The notes under the pieces: generated by a model
The model's database searches: none
What the model was told of the DNA's origin: nothing
The model's input: the letters and a program-made list of their open reading frames with translations, nothing else
Shown: one piece after another, positions 27,644 to 36,305 of the stretch
How the letters are laid out: the number at the start of each line of letters is the position of its first letter
Numbering within the stretch: the stretch's first letter is position 1
NCBI GenBank assembly: GCA_965217605.1
Contig: CBDCJB010000001.1
Location: forward strand, 124,001 to 188,000
Origin: JAYYZW01 sp965217605
GTDB taxonomy: Bacteria; Pseudomonadota; Gammaproteobacteria; Ga0077536
Reading direction: 5' to 3'
DNA: 64,000 nucleotides
Translations under genes and position numbers: made by a program

Positions 27644-28197
27644 TGTCCGAGACACTGGACCACGATTTGTCATGTGACGAGGCGTCAGGCATCGGCGAGC
27701 CGGCATCGATGGCACTGTGGTTCGAGTGCTATCAGTTTCTGGTGCACGAAGTCGCGCTGCTCGACGATAATCGGATGGAGGATTGGCTCGCGCTGCTGAG
27801 CTCGGATATCCACTATACGATCCCCGTGCGCATTACCCGCCGCCGCAACGAAGATCCGATCAGTGCGGGCACTTGGCATATGAACGAAAACCTTGCCTCG
27901 ATAAAAATGCGCATCGCGCGGCTCGCGACGAGTAGCGCCTGGGGAGAAGATCCACCGTCGCGCACGCGGCGCATCGTAGGTAATTTGCGTTGCACCGTGC
28001 TTACCGCTAGCAACGTCCGCGTCGTTTCCAACGTACACATTTATTATGGACGGGGCGACGCATCTGACCACACCATCATCGCCGCGGAGCGACACGACGA
28101 AGTCGAGCGCGTTTCGGAGGGATTGCGTTTGCGTCGGCGCGAGGTGCTGCTGTCTCATGCGACGTTGCCGGTGCAAAGTTTGGGGATATTCATATAG
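27643..28197 (+). CDS. Rieske ring-hydroxylating dioxygenase beta subunit
   Basis: 184 residues of the SnoaL-like/NTF2 fold that forms the beta subunit in alpha3-beta3 dioxygenases. Family landmarks are HEVALLDDNRMEDWLALLSS, YTIPVRITRRR, KMRIARLATSSAWGEDPPSR (the conserved R-L...AW.E.PPSR block) and RRIVGNLRC. ATG 27643 overlaps the alpha stop as TGATG. The presence of a separate beta gene places the enzyme with the multi-component biphenyl/benzoate-type dioxygenases; ferredoxin and reductase genes are not in the window. Confidence 0.9.
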   Translation: MSETLDHDLSCDEASGIGEPASMALWFECYQFLVHEVALLDDNRMEDWLALLSSDIHYTIPVRITRRRNEDPISAGTWHMNENLASIKMRIARLATSSAWGEDPPSRTRRIVGNLRCTVLTASNVRVVSNVHIYYGRGDASDHTIIAAERHDEVERVSEGLRLRRREVLLSHATLPVQSLGIFI

Positions 28198-28209
28198 CTG
28201 AGGGAGTGA

Positions 28210-28282
28210 ATGATGGACCGGGTGGTGAGAGCCCTATTGCGCCCTTGCTAGCCCCGATGGTGAATCTTCAAAGTTCGGGGTG
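28210..28282 (+). pseudogene. Start of a further operon gene, cut by IS
   Basis: AGGGAG precedes ATG ATG (28210-28215), and the frame reads MMDRVVRALLRPC before a stop, with the 28-bp IS-linked repeat 60 bases on. A good ribosome binding site placed 12 bases after the dioxygenase beta gene suggests that another catabolic gene once followed and was destroyed. Confidence 0.4.
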
Positions 28283-28560
28283 TGTACGTCATCAAAACCT
28301 TTCGGACAGACGGTGCTCAGGTCTAAGAAAGCATCTTGCTCATGTGGGTGGTCATTCAAGCACCCTTGTGTTGTATAGTGTAGCCGACGTCGCTCAGTCA
28401 GCGTTCGCCGTTTTATTTTCTGGCGCATGTTGAGGATTTTAGCGCCACGATCGTAGTACACATCGGCGGGTGTCGGCTTGTTCAAGCGCTCGTGGTAGCG
28501 TTGAGGGTTGTAGTGCTCGACGAACGCCTCGATTGTCCCTGCCCGGAATTCCTGGTCCAG
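28234..28560 (-). pseudogene. IS3-family OrfB C-terminal fragment
   Basis: Leftward frame with FVEHYNPQRYHERLNKPTPA, DVYYDRGAKILNMRQKIKRR and then a run-on tail into the 28-bp repeat. Same fragment type and same distance to the repeat as at 17042. The catalytic core is absent. Confidence 0.72.
28282..28309 (+). repeat. 28-bp dispersed repeat, copy 3
   Basis: Begins GTGTACGTCATCAAAACC and continues TTTCGGACAG, differing from copy 2 at two positions. It lies at the outer edge of the IS3 fragment and next to the truncated catabolic operon. Confidence 0.78.
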
Positions 28561-28579
28561 GTCTGAAGTGATAAAAAGA

Positions 28580-29776
28580 TGAAAAGAGGAGATTTGAACC
28601 CTGCCATCGAAACGAACCAACGCTGAAGAGATAATCCACAAGTTGCGGGCAGCGGATGTGTTGCTGGGCCAGGGCCAAAACGTCAGTGGGGTGTGTAAAC
28701 AGCTAGGTGTCAGCGCGCAGACCTACTAGCGCTGGCGCAAGACCTATGGCGGGATGAAGGTGGGCCAGGCGAAGCGGCTGAAAGCGCTGGAAACTGAGCA
28801 TGCCCGACTCAGGCGAGCGGTCGCTGACCTGACGGTGGACAAGTTGATCTTGAAGGAAGTCGCTGAGGGAAAGTACTAAGCCCAGCGCGGCGGCTGATAA
28901 CGGTGTCGCACGTGAGGTCGAATCTGGGTTACTCAGAGCGACGCGTGTGCCGTGCGCTGGGCATGTCCCGCTCATCGGTCCGATACACCCCTCAACCGAG
29001 GGATGACGAAGCGGCGTTAACGCGCTCGATGGTGGGGTTGGCGGGGCCGTATGGCCGTTACGGATAGCGGCGTGTCCATGCGCTGCTACAGGCGCAAGGA
29101 TAGCAGGTCAGTCATGCTCGGGTGATGCGATTGTGGCGTCGTGAAGGGCTGAAAGTACCGGCGAAACAGCCGAAACGCGGGCGACTGTGGCTGAATGACG
29201 GGTCGTGTATCCGACTTCGCCCTGAGCACTGTAACCCTGTCTGGTCGTGGGATTTCGTCTTCATCCGCAGCGACGACGGGCGAGCCGTGAAGCTCATGGT
29301 GGTGATTGACGCGTTTACCCGTGAGTGTCTGGCTATCTACGTGGCTCGGCGCATCCGGGCTCGTGATGCACTCGAGGTCTTCGCCGAGTTGATGGAGCGA
29401 TATGGGGTCCCGCGCTATAGCCGCTGTGATAAGGGTCCGGAGATGATTGCGAAGAGGCTTCGGCGATGGCTGAAACGGTTGGGTACCGAGACGATTTACA
29501 TCACGCCGGGTCGTCCCTGGGAGAACGGCTACTGCGAATCGTTCAACGGCAAACTGCGGGACGAATGACGCAACGGCGAAATCTTTTATACCCTGAAAGA
29601 AGCCCAGGGGGTCATCGAACACTGGCGCTGTCACTACAACACTATCCGGCCGCACAGTGCGCTGGGATACCGGCCACCGGCCCCTGAAACGACGCCACCC
29701 GAGGAGGACCTGACAACGCTGAATCAGGCCGCGTAGACTAACCCTAAAACTGGGCCAAAGAATGCGGGCAGGTCAA
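28580..29776 (+). pseudogene. Decayed IS3-family element (orfA/orfB)
   Basis: The OrfA part reads AEEIIHKLRAADVLLGQGQN with a stop (TAG near 28726), then GMKVGQAKRLKALETEHARL. The OrfB part contains several stops (TAA/TAG near 28878, 29065 and 29102; TGA near 29567). It also contains an open stretch from 29122 to 29568 with the DDE core: SWDFVFIRSDDGRAVKLMVV, SRCDKGPEMIAKRLRRWLKR and PWENGYCESFNGKLRDE. The tail RPHSALGYRPPAPETTPPEE ends at 29736, and the likely right end is near 29751-29776 (ACTGGGCCAAAGAATGCGGG). Clearly dead. It is the fuller relative of the remnant at 4.5 kb. Confidence 0.85.
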
Positions 29777-30416
29777 AATGACCGGCTAGCGTGGCAAATG
29801 ATTTCCCTGATGTGCACGTAGGCGTCATGCTGCGAGCCCTGCGGGAAGAACAGTTAGCGGACGGTTCCGAATGCCGGGCCAAGCGCGCCTCCGTCAATAC
29901 GCCAACCGATCCGTTGCAAGCCAGCGTCGAGCTGGTCGGTCACCCCCCTGCGGACAAGTTCGTCGCAAACGATGAAGGCCACCCGGAGCCGGTCGTCTCC
30001 CCTCAGGGCTTTGTACGCGCTGTTAATCCGGGGCCGGTAAGCCGCCTTACGATACTTGATCTATAGGACAATCAAAAACCGGTTTCCAGTGGACGACGAG
30101 CTCGCGGAAAAAACCGTGCGTTGTCTCAAACGCGCCGTGCCTACAGCGGTGCCAGGCATCATGTTCCTGTCCGATGGTCGGAGCGGCGAGGGCGACACGC
30201 TGCTTGATAGTTCCCTGCCAAAGTGACGGTAACTTTGACGGTAACAATGTCGGCAGCACGCGGCGAAAGCACGTGTTTATGGGACCTTAGGCCTGTTGTT
30301 TGGTAGACCTCGGCTCCACCATTCACCCGAGAATAGGCAGAAGGCAAGACCAAATCCCCCGTATATAGGCGCGCTCCTTTTACCCTGCTCGAAATCCCCT
30401 ATCGAGAACCTGCTGG
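29777..30416. other. Gene-poor stretch with a possible minus-strand remnant
   Basis: A minus-strand frame of about 68 codons (about 30058 to 29854) reads YRKAAYRPRINSAYKALRGD and DRLRVAFIVCDELVRRGVTD, which has convincing protein character but no start codon or recognised domain. It is probably part of a disrupted gene. The remainder shows nothing recognisable. Confidence 0.35.
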
Positions 30417-31589
30417 CTAGTCGCGCCGCAGCCGTTTCGAGACCGAGATAGGCGTCGGAAAATTCAACACGATAACGTAAGGCGACACGATAAAAGTGAA
30501 CAGCGTGCTCGCTTGAATCAGGTGCTCTGCGGTCGCCCCGATTACTCCCAGTTCCCCTGCTATTACCGCGATGAGCAACGAGAACTCACTAAGCTGGCCC
30601 AATCGCATGCCCACTTCTCCCGCGCGCGCATCCGCTTCCCCCGCTCGCCGGAGCAAGGCAGCGAATACAAGCGGCTTGAAGACCAGAGTCAGCACTGCCA
30701 GCAGACAAGCCGGAACCAGCACCGCCGGCAACATGGTCAAATCAAAGCTCGCGCCCAACGAAAAGAAGAAAATGACCAGAAAGAAATCCCGCAGCGGTTT
30801 GAGGCTCTCGGCTAAGAATAATGATATGGGGTTCGTAGCTACCGCCACACCGCCGATGAAGGCCCCAACCTCGGCCGAAAGGCCGAGATACGTTGCGAGT
30901 TCAGCCATGCCAAGGCACCAGCCGATGATCAACAGGAATACGTACTCGTGGATTCCGTCGAAGCGGCGCATCAATGGCACCAGTACATAACGCTCACCGA
31001 GAAACGCAACGATGACGAGCGTCGGCAAAGACAGCAGCAACAGCAGGAGGTCAAATGCCGGCAGCGCCCCGCGGCCCAGATAGCGAACGAACAACAAGAC
31101 CGCGATTGCAATGAGATCCTGCAACAAGAGCACGCTGATGATGACTTCACCCGTGCGTTGGTGATGTAACACCATGGTGGGCAGCAATTTCAGTCCGAGG
31201 ATGGTGCTTGAGAACATAAGCGCCGCACCCAGCACGATACACTCGATTAGATCGAAGCCGAACAGCCAACCGACCACAGCGGCGGAAAGCGCAAATGCGC
31301 CGGAACTGATGGCCGTCACGAAAGTGGTTTGGCGCAACAGCGCGAACATCTTTTGGGGATGGAGGTTAAGTCCCAGCAGAAACAGCAGGAAGATAACCCC
31401 GATATGGGCAATCTCGGTGATCACCCGCGCATCGGTCACCAGGGCGAAGCCCCACGGACCAAACAGGATCCCGAGCAGGATGTAGCTGACCAGTAACGCC
31501 TGCCGAGCGAACAGCGCACCGGTGGCCAAGGCCGCGGCTCCCGTGAAAATGAGAAAAATCGTAAAGAGAATGGGATCCGGGTCGATCAT
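30417..31589 (-). CDS. Kef-type cation:proton antiporter (CPA2)
   Basis: 390-residue integral membrane protein with about 11-13 hydrophobic helices and the CPA2 monovalent cation/proton antiporter pattern: LVSYILLGILFGPWGFALV, HIGVIFLLFLLGLNLHPQKM, LGAALMFSSTILGLKLLPTM, LLQDLIAIAVLLFVRYLG (Gln-Asp of the ion path) and LGLSAEVGAFIGGVAVATNP. It stops after the transport domain; no TrkA-N (KTN) regulatory domain follows, unlike full-length KefB/C. It would exchange K+ or Na+ for H+ in the inner membrane. The start overlaps (ATGA) the end of a short upstream frame (...LLDGLSELSLLSLKPATMS) that may be a remnant partner. Confidence 0.9.
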   Translation of the reverse strand: MIDPDPILFTIFLIFTGAAALATGALFARQALLVSYILLGILFGPWGFALVTDARVITEIAHIGVIFLLFLLGLNLHPQKMFALLRQTTFVTAISSGAFALSAAVVGWLFGFDLIECIVLGAALMFSSTILGLKLLPTMVLHHQRTGEVIISVLLLQDLIAIAVLLFVRYLGRGALPAFDLLLLLLSLPTLVIVAFLGERYVLVPLMRRFDGIHEYVFLLIIGWCLGMAELATYLGLSAEVGAFIGGVAVATNPISLFLAESLKPLRDFFLVIFFFSLGASFDLTMLPAVLVPACLLAVLTLVFKPLVFAALLRRAGEADARAGEVGMRLGQLSEFSLLIAVIAGELGVIGATAEHLIQASTLFTFIVSPYVIVLNFPTPISVSKRLRRD

Positions 31590-32179
31590 GACATCGTGGC
31601 AGGTTTCAGGGATAGCAGACTTAACTCGCTCAATCCGTCAAGAAGCATAACGCGGATTTTCTCGGGATGTCGCCGGCCGTAACGCGGTTAACAAAGTTGG
31701 CGGTCGCGTCGACGGCGGAATGGTCGAGCGTCAACGGGCGAGAAATCGGCATGTCCGGTGTCATGAAACGGCGCGAGCAGGCATCGGGTCGGCCGCGCAA
31801 GCGAGCGTGGCCGAAACCGTCGCTGGCGAGGCCTGACATGCGTGCTTGAAACGGTACTGTGGCTTAGTTTTCCCGCACTACGAATCTGTTACGACGGCAG
31901 CAAAGGGTTGCGGGAGCCGCCTTATCGCGGGACAGGGCACTAGGTTACGTCTGCAATTCCCTCGGAAGCGGTCGTCCAGTAAGGTCCGCCCGGGCGCAGG
32001 GTTCCATTCTGCCTGCTTTCCTCGTACCGGTTCTTTCTCCTGAATATTCAGCTACTTCCGTAAGATTCCTGAGCTTAATGATCTAAGAATTAAGTTTAGA
32101 AGAGTTAGCTATTACAATGAGTTTAAAAAGGTTTTATTGTCTCGCCTAGCACTTGACACGGAGAGGGGTATTGGGCGCT
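31590..32179. other. Intergenic region with MITE-like end and AT-rich promoter zone
   Basis: A solo right arm of the CTAG hairpin element lies at 31926-31943. Bases 32050-32150 are AT-rich and probably contain the promoter of the rightward OMP gene. Minus-strand codons near 31600-31840 are frameshifted fragments without a recognised family. Confidence 0.45.
31926..31943 (-). repeat. Solo end of the CTAG hairpin element
   Basis: CGCGGGACAGGGCACTAG is identical to the right terminus of the complete element at 53316-53483. No matching left arm is found nearby. Confidence 0.75.
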
Positions 32180-32809
32180 ATGAGTACGCTGCACAAACTC
32201 TTGATTTTTACGGTTTTAGTAGGCTTGGCGACGACCGCCGCCGCTGAAGACAGCGGCTTTTATCTGGGCGGCAGCGTCGGCTACGTGGATTACGACGAAG
32301 ATAAGGGCGACGTGAACGCCGCGCTCGCGCTGGCTGGCGTGACGGGCACCGTCCTCGTCGACGACGAAGACCTCGGCTGGAAAAGTTTCTGGGGTTATAA
32401 CTTCAACAAGTACATGGCCATCGAAGGTGCCTACGTCGACTTAGGCGAAGTCGATGGTGATTTCACGGTGACTGCGCCGCTCCCCGGCGCCGGCAAGTCG
32501 GTAGTGGAAGTCGATGGCTTTACGGTGCTCGGGATCGGTCAGTATCCCGTGCTCGAGCAACTCGACATCTTCGCTAAGGTCGGTGCCTACTTTTGGGATG
32601 CGGAAGGCCGAATCACGTTGAATTCGGGGGCCTCGCAGGCTGCTTTCGAAACCGATGAAGATGGTACCGATCTCGTCTACGGCGCAGGCGCGGCGTGGAA
32701 TTTCACCGAGCACCTCACTGTGCGAGCGGAATGGGAACGGTATTCAGACGTCGGCGACGACGATAACGACGTCGATTTCCTGAGCATCGGGATCGAATTC
32801 AACTTTTAG
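32180..32809 (+). CDS. Outer-membrane beta-barrel protein, acidic
   Basis: 209 residues from ATG 32180: signal peptide MSTLHKLLIFTVLVGLATTA with cleavage near AAA-ED. Barrel strands follow (FYLGGSVGYVDYDEDKGDV, SFWGYNFNKYMAIEGAYVDL, LDIFAKVGAYFWDAEGRITL, HLTVRAEWERYSDVGDDDND) and the end is FLSIGIEFNF. The pattern fits an OmpA-like/OmpW-like 8-stranded porin-family barrel. It is notably acidic with several DDE/DDD clusters, which could bind divalent cations. The 3' end overlaps the convergent cupin gene by 11 bases. Confidence 0.85.
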   Translation: MSTLHKLLIFTVLVGLATTAAAEDSGFYLGGSVGYVDYDEDKGDVNAALALAGVTGTVLVDDEDLGWKSFWGYNFNKYMAIEGAYVDLGEVDGDFTVTAPLPGAGKSVVEVDGFTVLGIGQYPVLEQLDIFAKVGAYFWDAEGRITLNSGASQAAFETDEDGTDLVYGAGAAWNFTEHLTVRAEWERYSDVGDDDNDVDFLSIGIEFNF

Positions 32810-33242
32810 CTTTTTGCTCGTCCCATAGTTGTTGCGCCTCTGCCCATCCTTGAGGGCGTTGCGTGCCGTCGTCCAGCTTCCAACCGACGGGCCCCACCAT
32901 CTGCAGCATGAACTCCGTTTCCTGCGTCATCGTCGTGCGGTCGTGTATCGCACCGGCGGCCTCGTATAGATAGCCGCTGCTACGCCCGGTGGCGCCGCCG
33001 GCCCGTTCGCCACCGCGGATCTCGATTTCGCCTTTGAAGATATAACCTTCGGCCGGTCCATGGTGCACGTGCGGCGCAAACGTCGAACCGGCCGGGCATC
33101 GGAACATGACGGTCCACGAACCGATCTCCGGTGACACGTGAAGGAGCTTCCACTGCACGCCGCCGGTTTGGAAGTCCTCCGCGAAGTCCTCCCATTGCAT
33201 TTGGTCGACCTGCAGGTATTCGTCTACGAGTTTCGGTTTCAT
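32799..33242 (-). CDS. Cupin-fold protein
   Basis: 147 residues from ATG 33242. A single cupin barrel with the metal-binding pattern AGSTFAPHVHHGPAEGYIFK (HxHx...E) and a second-motif His at GAIHDRTTM. ChrR/2,4-dihydroxyacetophenone-dioxygenase-like cupins have this size and the preceding WKLLHVSPEIGSWTVMFRCP segment. It could be a small dioxygenase or an anti-sigma-type sensor; no sigma factor gene is adjacent. Transcribed leftward, 20 bases after the PPOX-fold gene, probably one operon. Confidence 0.75.
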   Translation of the reverse strand: MKPKLVDEYLQVDQMQWEDFAEDFQTGGVQWKLLHVSPEIGSWTVMFRCPAGSTFAPHVHHGPAEGYIFKGEIEIRGGERAGGATGRSSGYLYEAAGAIHDRTTMTQETEFMLQMVGPVGWKLDDGTQRPQGWAEAQQLWDEQKAKS

Positions 33243-33262
33243 CGTCAAGTCTCCTAAGTCTC

Positions 33263-33688
33263 CTAATGGTCGTCCCTGAAATCCCAAGCCCTCACAGCGC
33301 CCGGGGTAAGCCTGACGAGCTCCAGCGCATCATCGGCGAAGGTTTCGGCATAAGCGAGCCCCGCGTCACCCATATAGCGCTGCGCGAGACGCCGCACCAG
33401 GGGCATGAGGTCCGGTACCGCTTCGACGGTCGCTTCCCCGCTGACTTCGATTCCGCGGTAAGGGAGCGCGTTTTCCGCGACGATGATCGTGGCCCGCGGG
33501 TCGCGAGCGAGATTTTTCGCCTTGACGTCCTGCGCCCAGATCGAGATCGAAAACCCGCCGTCAGCCCACTCGTGCCATACGGGTGACAGCAGGATGCTGC
33601 CGTCCTTGCGGTGGGTGGCGAGCGTCGCGAGAATCGGACGCTCCAGTAGGTCTCCGAGGTCATCGATCGTAAGATTCTTGCGCATCAC
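33263..33688 (-). CDS. Pyridoxamine 5'-phosphate oxidase-fold (PPOX/FDOR) protein
   Basis: 141 residues of the split-barrel flavin/F420-binding fold: LERPILATLATHRKDGSILL, PVWHEWADGGFSISIWAQDV, KAKNLARDPRATIIVAENAL, YRGIEVSGEATVE. Resembles the PPOX-class F420-dependent family rather than true PdxH, which is longer. Two LLM-type flavoproteins lie in the same window, one only 400 bases away, so F420 or FMN chemistry is possible (inference). First gene of a leftward pair with the cupin. Confidence 0.82.
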   Translation of the reverse strand: MMRKNLTIDDLGDLLERPILATLATHRKDGSILLSPVWHEWADGGFSISIWAQDVKAKNLARDPRATIIVAENALPYRGIEVSGEATVEAVPDLMPLVRRLAQRYMGDAGLAYAETFADDALELVRLTPGAVRAWDFRDDH

Positions 33689-33711
33689 GTAATTTTACCC
33701 ATGTGAACGGG

Positions 33712-34098
33712 ATGACAACCATGCCTATCGAACAACTGCTGGAAACCCTGACTAAAGCCTGGAATGACCAGGATGTCGACGCGATCGTGTCACTATTTGA
33801 TGACGACGGCGCGTATCACGAGCCGACAGGACCGGACAATCTGGGTCGAAGCCACGTTGGGCACGAAGCGATACGCCAGGCGCTGCAGAAGAGCTTCGCT
33901 GCTTTCCCCGACGGTATCATCATCCCCACCGCGCCTGCCGTAATCACGGGAAACAATGGGGTGTCGGAATGGAACTTCGAGTTTTCAGGGAAAGCGGGCC
34001 GGAAATTGCGCGTACACGGCGTCGACGTCTTTACGTTCGTCAACGGCAAGATCAAGCATAAGAACGCGTTTCTAAAACAATACGACGCTAGTGCTTGA
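33712..34098 (+). CDS. SnoaL-like (NTF2-fold) protein
   Basis: 128 residues: ETLTKAWNDQDVDAIVSLFD, DDGAYHEPTGPDNLGRSHVG, HEAIRQALQKSFAAFPDGII, RVHGVDVFTFVNGKIKHKNA. This is the typical ester-cyclase/ketosteroid-isomerase-like fold. The exact reaction is unknown. Start at ATG 33712 (MTTMP) or 33721. It ends one base before the stop of the convergent LLM gene. Its divergent neighbour is the PPOX gene, with only 23 bases between their starts, so promoters overlap. Confidence 0.8.
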   Translation: MTTMPIEQLLETLTKAWNDQDVDAIVSLFDDDGAYHEPTGPDNLGRSHVGHEAIRQALQKSFAAFPDGIIIPTAPAVITGNNGVSEWNFEFSGKAGRKLRVHGVDVFTFVNGKIKHKNAFLKQYDASA

Positions 34099-35172
34099 TT
34101 ACAGCTTTTTGAGTTTCGGCATGACTTCGGCGCTGAATACCTCCAAGACCTGGTCAACATCGGGACTGCCACAGGGGTTGATCATGAAGTGCTGCGCGCC
34201 GGCCTCGATTTGCGCCGTGTAAAACTCGATCATCTCGTCGACCGTGCCCACCGCATGCATCTTCTTCACGAGTTCCGTGGGCACGCTGCTCGCGGCTTCG
34301 ACCAGGTCGTCGATCGGCTCGCTGTCGCTGATCACCAGCCGTGAGAAGTTATAGCGCTTCGACGGAAACTTCGACAGATCGAAACCTTCGTGTTTCAGGC
34401 TGCCCCGCTCGACGAGGCAGAAGATCGCGAGCTCATCGAGTGTCTTTTGTGCGAGCTCGGCGTCGTCGGTGATGACCATGTAAACCCAGTTGGTGGCCTC
34501 GATCGTGCCCGGGTCGCGCCCGCAGGTCGCGGCATGTTCGCGGATGTAATCCAGGCGCTTTTTGTAATAGCCCGGTGAACTGAAAAACGGCATCCACCCG
34601 TCGCCGAGCTCGGCCGTCAGGCGGGAAGCCGCCCTGGATCCGAGGGCACCGACGTAGATCGGCGGGTGCGGTTTGGTCACCGGTTTTTGATCGATCCACG
34701 CATTGTCCAAGGTGTAATGCTCGCCCGCGTAATTGACCGGGTTGTCTCCCGATGACGACCACAGCAGCTTGACGACGTCAATGTATTCGCGCAGGCGCTG
34801 GAGGCGGACAGCGGGGTCGTCCTCGAACGGCAGCCCGAACGGGACCGTGCTCATCGCCTCGCCGGCGCCGATCCCCAAACCGATTCGACCTTGAGAGATC
34901 TCATCCAGGGTCGCAATGATGTGAGCCATCTTGCTCGGGTGAATGCGTTGACAATCGGAAACCGCCGCGCAAAAAAATATTTTTTCAGTCAGCGCGGCGA
35001 GATACCCGAACACCGCATACGGGTCCGCGATCGCACCGTCGATATCGATCAAATGGTCACACAACCAGATGGAATCGTAACCCCACTGTTCGACTTTGGG
35101 TCCCAGGCGGACACACTCGCGGGCACTCATCGTTAAATCGCCGAGAACAACACCGAATTTGAGATCGTTCAC
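34099..35172 (-). CDS. LLM-class flavin/F420-dependent oxidoreductase
   Basis: 357-residue TIM-barrel enzyme resembling methylenetetrahydromethanopterin reductase-type LLM proteins: KVEQWGYDSIWLCDHLIDID, KIFFCAAVSDCQRIHPSKMA, IATLDEISQGRIGLGIGAGE, YDVV/YIDVVKLLWSS, and PPIYVGALGSRAASRLTAEL. The usual F420/FMN-phosphate-binding regions are present. No substrate can be assigned. It is downstream of the alpha/beta hydrolase gene with 16 bases between, so the two probably form one transcript. Confidence 0.86.
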   Translation of the reverse strand: MNDLKFGVVLGDLTMSARECVRLGPKVEQWGYDSIWLCDHLIDIDGAIADPYAVFGYLAALTEKIFFCAAVSDCQRIHPSKMAHIIATLDEISQGRIGLGIGAGEAMSTVPFGLPFEDDPAVRLQRLREYIDVVKLLWSSSGDNPVNYAGEHYTLDNAWIDQKPVTKPHPPIYVGALGSRAASRLTAELGDGWMPFFSSPGYYKKRLDYIREHAATCGRDPGTIEATNWVYMVITDDAELAQKTLDELAIFCLVERGSLKHEGFDLSKFPSKRYNFSRLVISDSEPIDDLVEAASSVPTELVKKMHAVGTVDEMIEFYTAQIEAGAQHFMINPCGSPDVDQVLEVFSAEVMPKLKKL

Positions 35173-35188
35173 TTACCCACCCTCCGAA

Positions 35189-36196
35189 TCAGTTGAGCAG
35201 CTCATTCAATGCCGTATCGATGAAGGCATTGTCCGCCGTGTCGATGCCGAACCCCGCACCGTGGCCCCATTTCGATTCGATCGGCCGCAGTTCGGCGTTT
35301 GGCATGCGCTCGACTTCGTAGGCATTGTCCGGTACCCGGAAATACAGATCGGTATCGCCCGGCATGACGACCGCGCGGCAGGTCGTACCCGCCAGCGCCG
35401 CCTCGAAATCTCCGTCGTAGCGGCTATTGGCGCTGACGTCCGCGCTCATCCAGGTGCGGGCCATCGCGATGAGGTTGTTCGCGTCGTTTTGTAAAAAATA
35501 ATTCTGGGTAAACCGCACGACATCGTCTCGCGAGGCCAGCCCGATCTGCTCGTAGAGCTTCTCGCGAAAAAAATCCTGTGAAAACAGCCAGGCCGAGTAC
35601 ACGTGGCCGAACGCCATGATCCCCTTCACCGGCGGTGACTCGTACCAACCCCCGTCGTAGGCCGGATCGAGCTCGAGCGCGTTCACCGCGCTGTCGACAA
35701 AGACGTAGTTGTGTGAGGCGACACGCGCCGATCCGCAGATCGGCGCGATGGCGTCGATGAGGTCCGGGAACAGGGCGCCCCACTGGAAGCTCTGTGCCGC
35801 GCCCATCGAGAAACCACTGACGAGCTTGATCCGCTTCACGCCGAGATGCTCGGTCACCAGCTTGTGCTGGCACATCACGTTGTCATACAGCGTCGTCAAT
35901 GGAAAACTACCGCGCCCATACGGTGCCGGCGTGTTACTCGGTGACGTCGAGTAGCCGTTACCCAGCATGTTCGGGATGATGACGAAATATTTTTCAGTAT
36001 CGATCGCACGACCGGGCGCGATCATGTATTCGGTATCGGTATGCCTGCCGCCGTAAAACGTGGGAATGACGACGGCATTATCCGCCCCGCTCGACAGTCG
36101 ACCGTAGGTCTTATAGGCCAGCTTTACATCGAGGGTGATTCCGCATTGCATGGCCATTTGCGGAATATCGTAGACCTCGTAGTCGCTCACGTTCAC
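35189..36196 (-). CDS. Alpha/beta hydrolase, homoserine O-acetyltransferase-like
   Basis: 335 residues related to the MetX/alpha-beta hydrolase superfamily: VKLAYKTYGRLSSGADNAVV, YFVIIPNMLGNGYSTSPSNT, the nucleophile elbow LVSGFSMGAAQSFQWGALFP (Ser near residue 132), then DTDLYFRV (Asp) and KWGHGAGFG (His). MetX itself has a longer conserved GGSMGGMQALEW elbow, so this is more probably a related hydrolase or acyltransferase than homoserine acetyltransferase. First gene of a leftward pair with the LLM enzyme. Confidence 0.8.
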   Translation of the reverse strand: MNVSDYEVYDIPQMAMQCGITLDVKLAYKTYGRLSSGADNAVVIPTFYGGRHTDTEYMIAPGRAIDTEKYFVIIPNMLGNGYSTSPSNTPAPYGRGSFPLTTLYDNVMCQHKLVTEHLGVKRIKLVSGFSMGAAQSFQWGALFPDLIDAIAPICGSARVASHNYVFVDSAVNALELDPAYDGGWYESPPVKGIMAFGHVYSAWLFSQDFFREKLYEQIGLASRDDVVRFTQNYFLQNDANNLIAMARTWMSADVSANSRYDGDFEAALAGTTCRAVVMPGDTDLYFRVPDNAYEVERMPNAELRPIESKWGHGAGFGIDTADNAFIDTALNELLN

Positions 36197-36305
36197 TCCC
36201 CCCGGGCATCATTATTATTGAAGCGCCGGTCTATCCTAACACCGGACCCTGGGATGGTGTCATTGTGCCTCGAGGGCGCGCGATGAACGCGGTTGTCTGG
36301 TTTGA

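Noticed and set aside
28560..28630. A tRNA-like GGTTCAAATC box on the minus strand near 28595
   Set aside because: The flanking bases do not form the five-base T stem or any acceptor stem; it belongs to the IS3 orfA start region.
31600..31839. Minus-strand gene upstream of the antiporter
   Set aside because: The protein-like parts lie in two frames with a stop between them, and no family was recognised, although its end overlaps the antiporter start.
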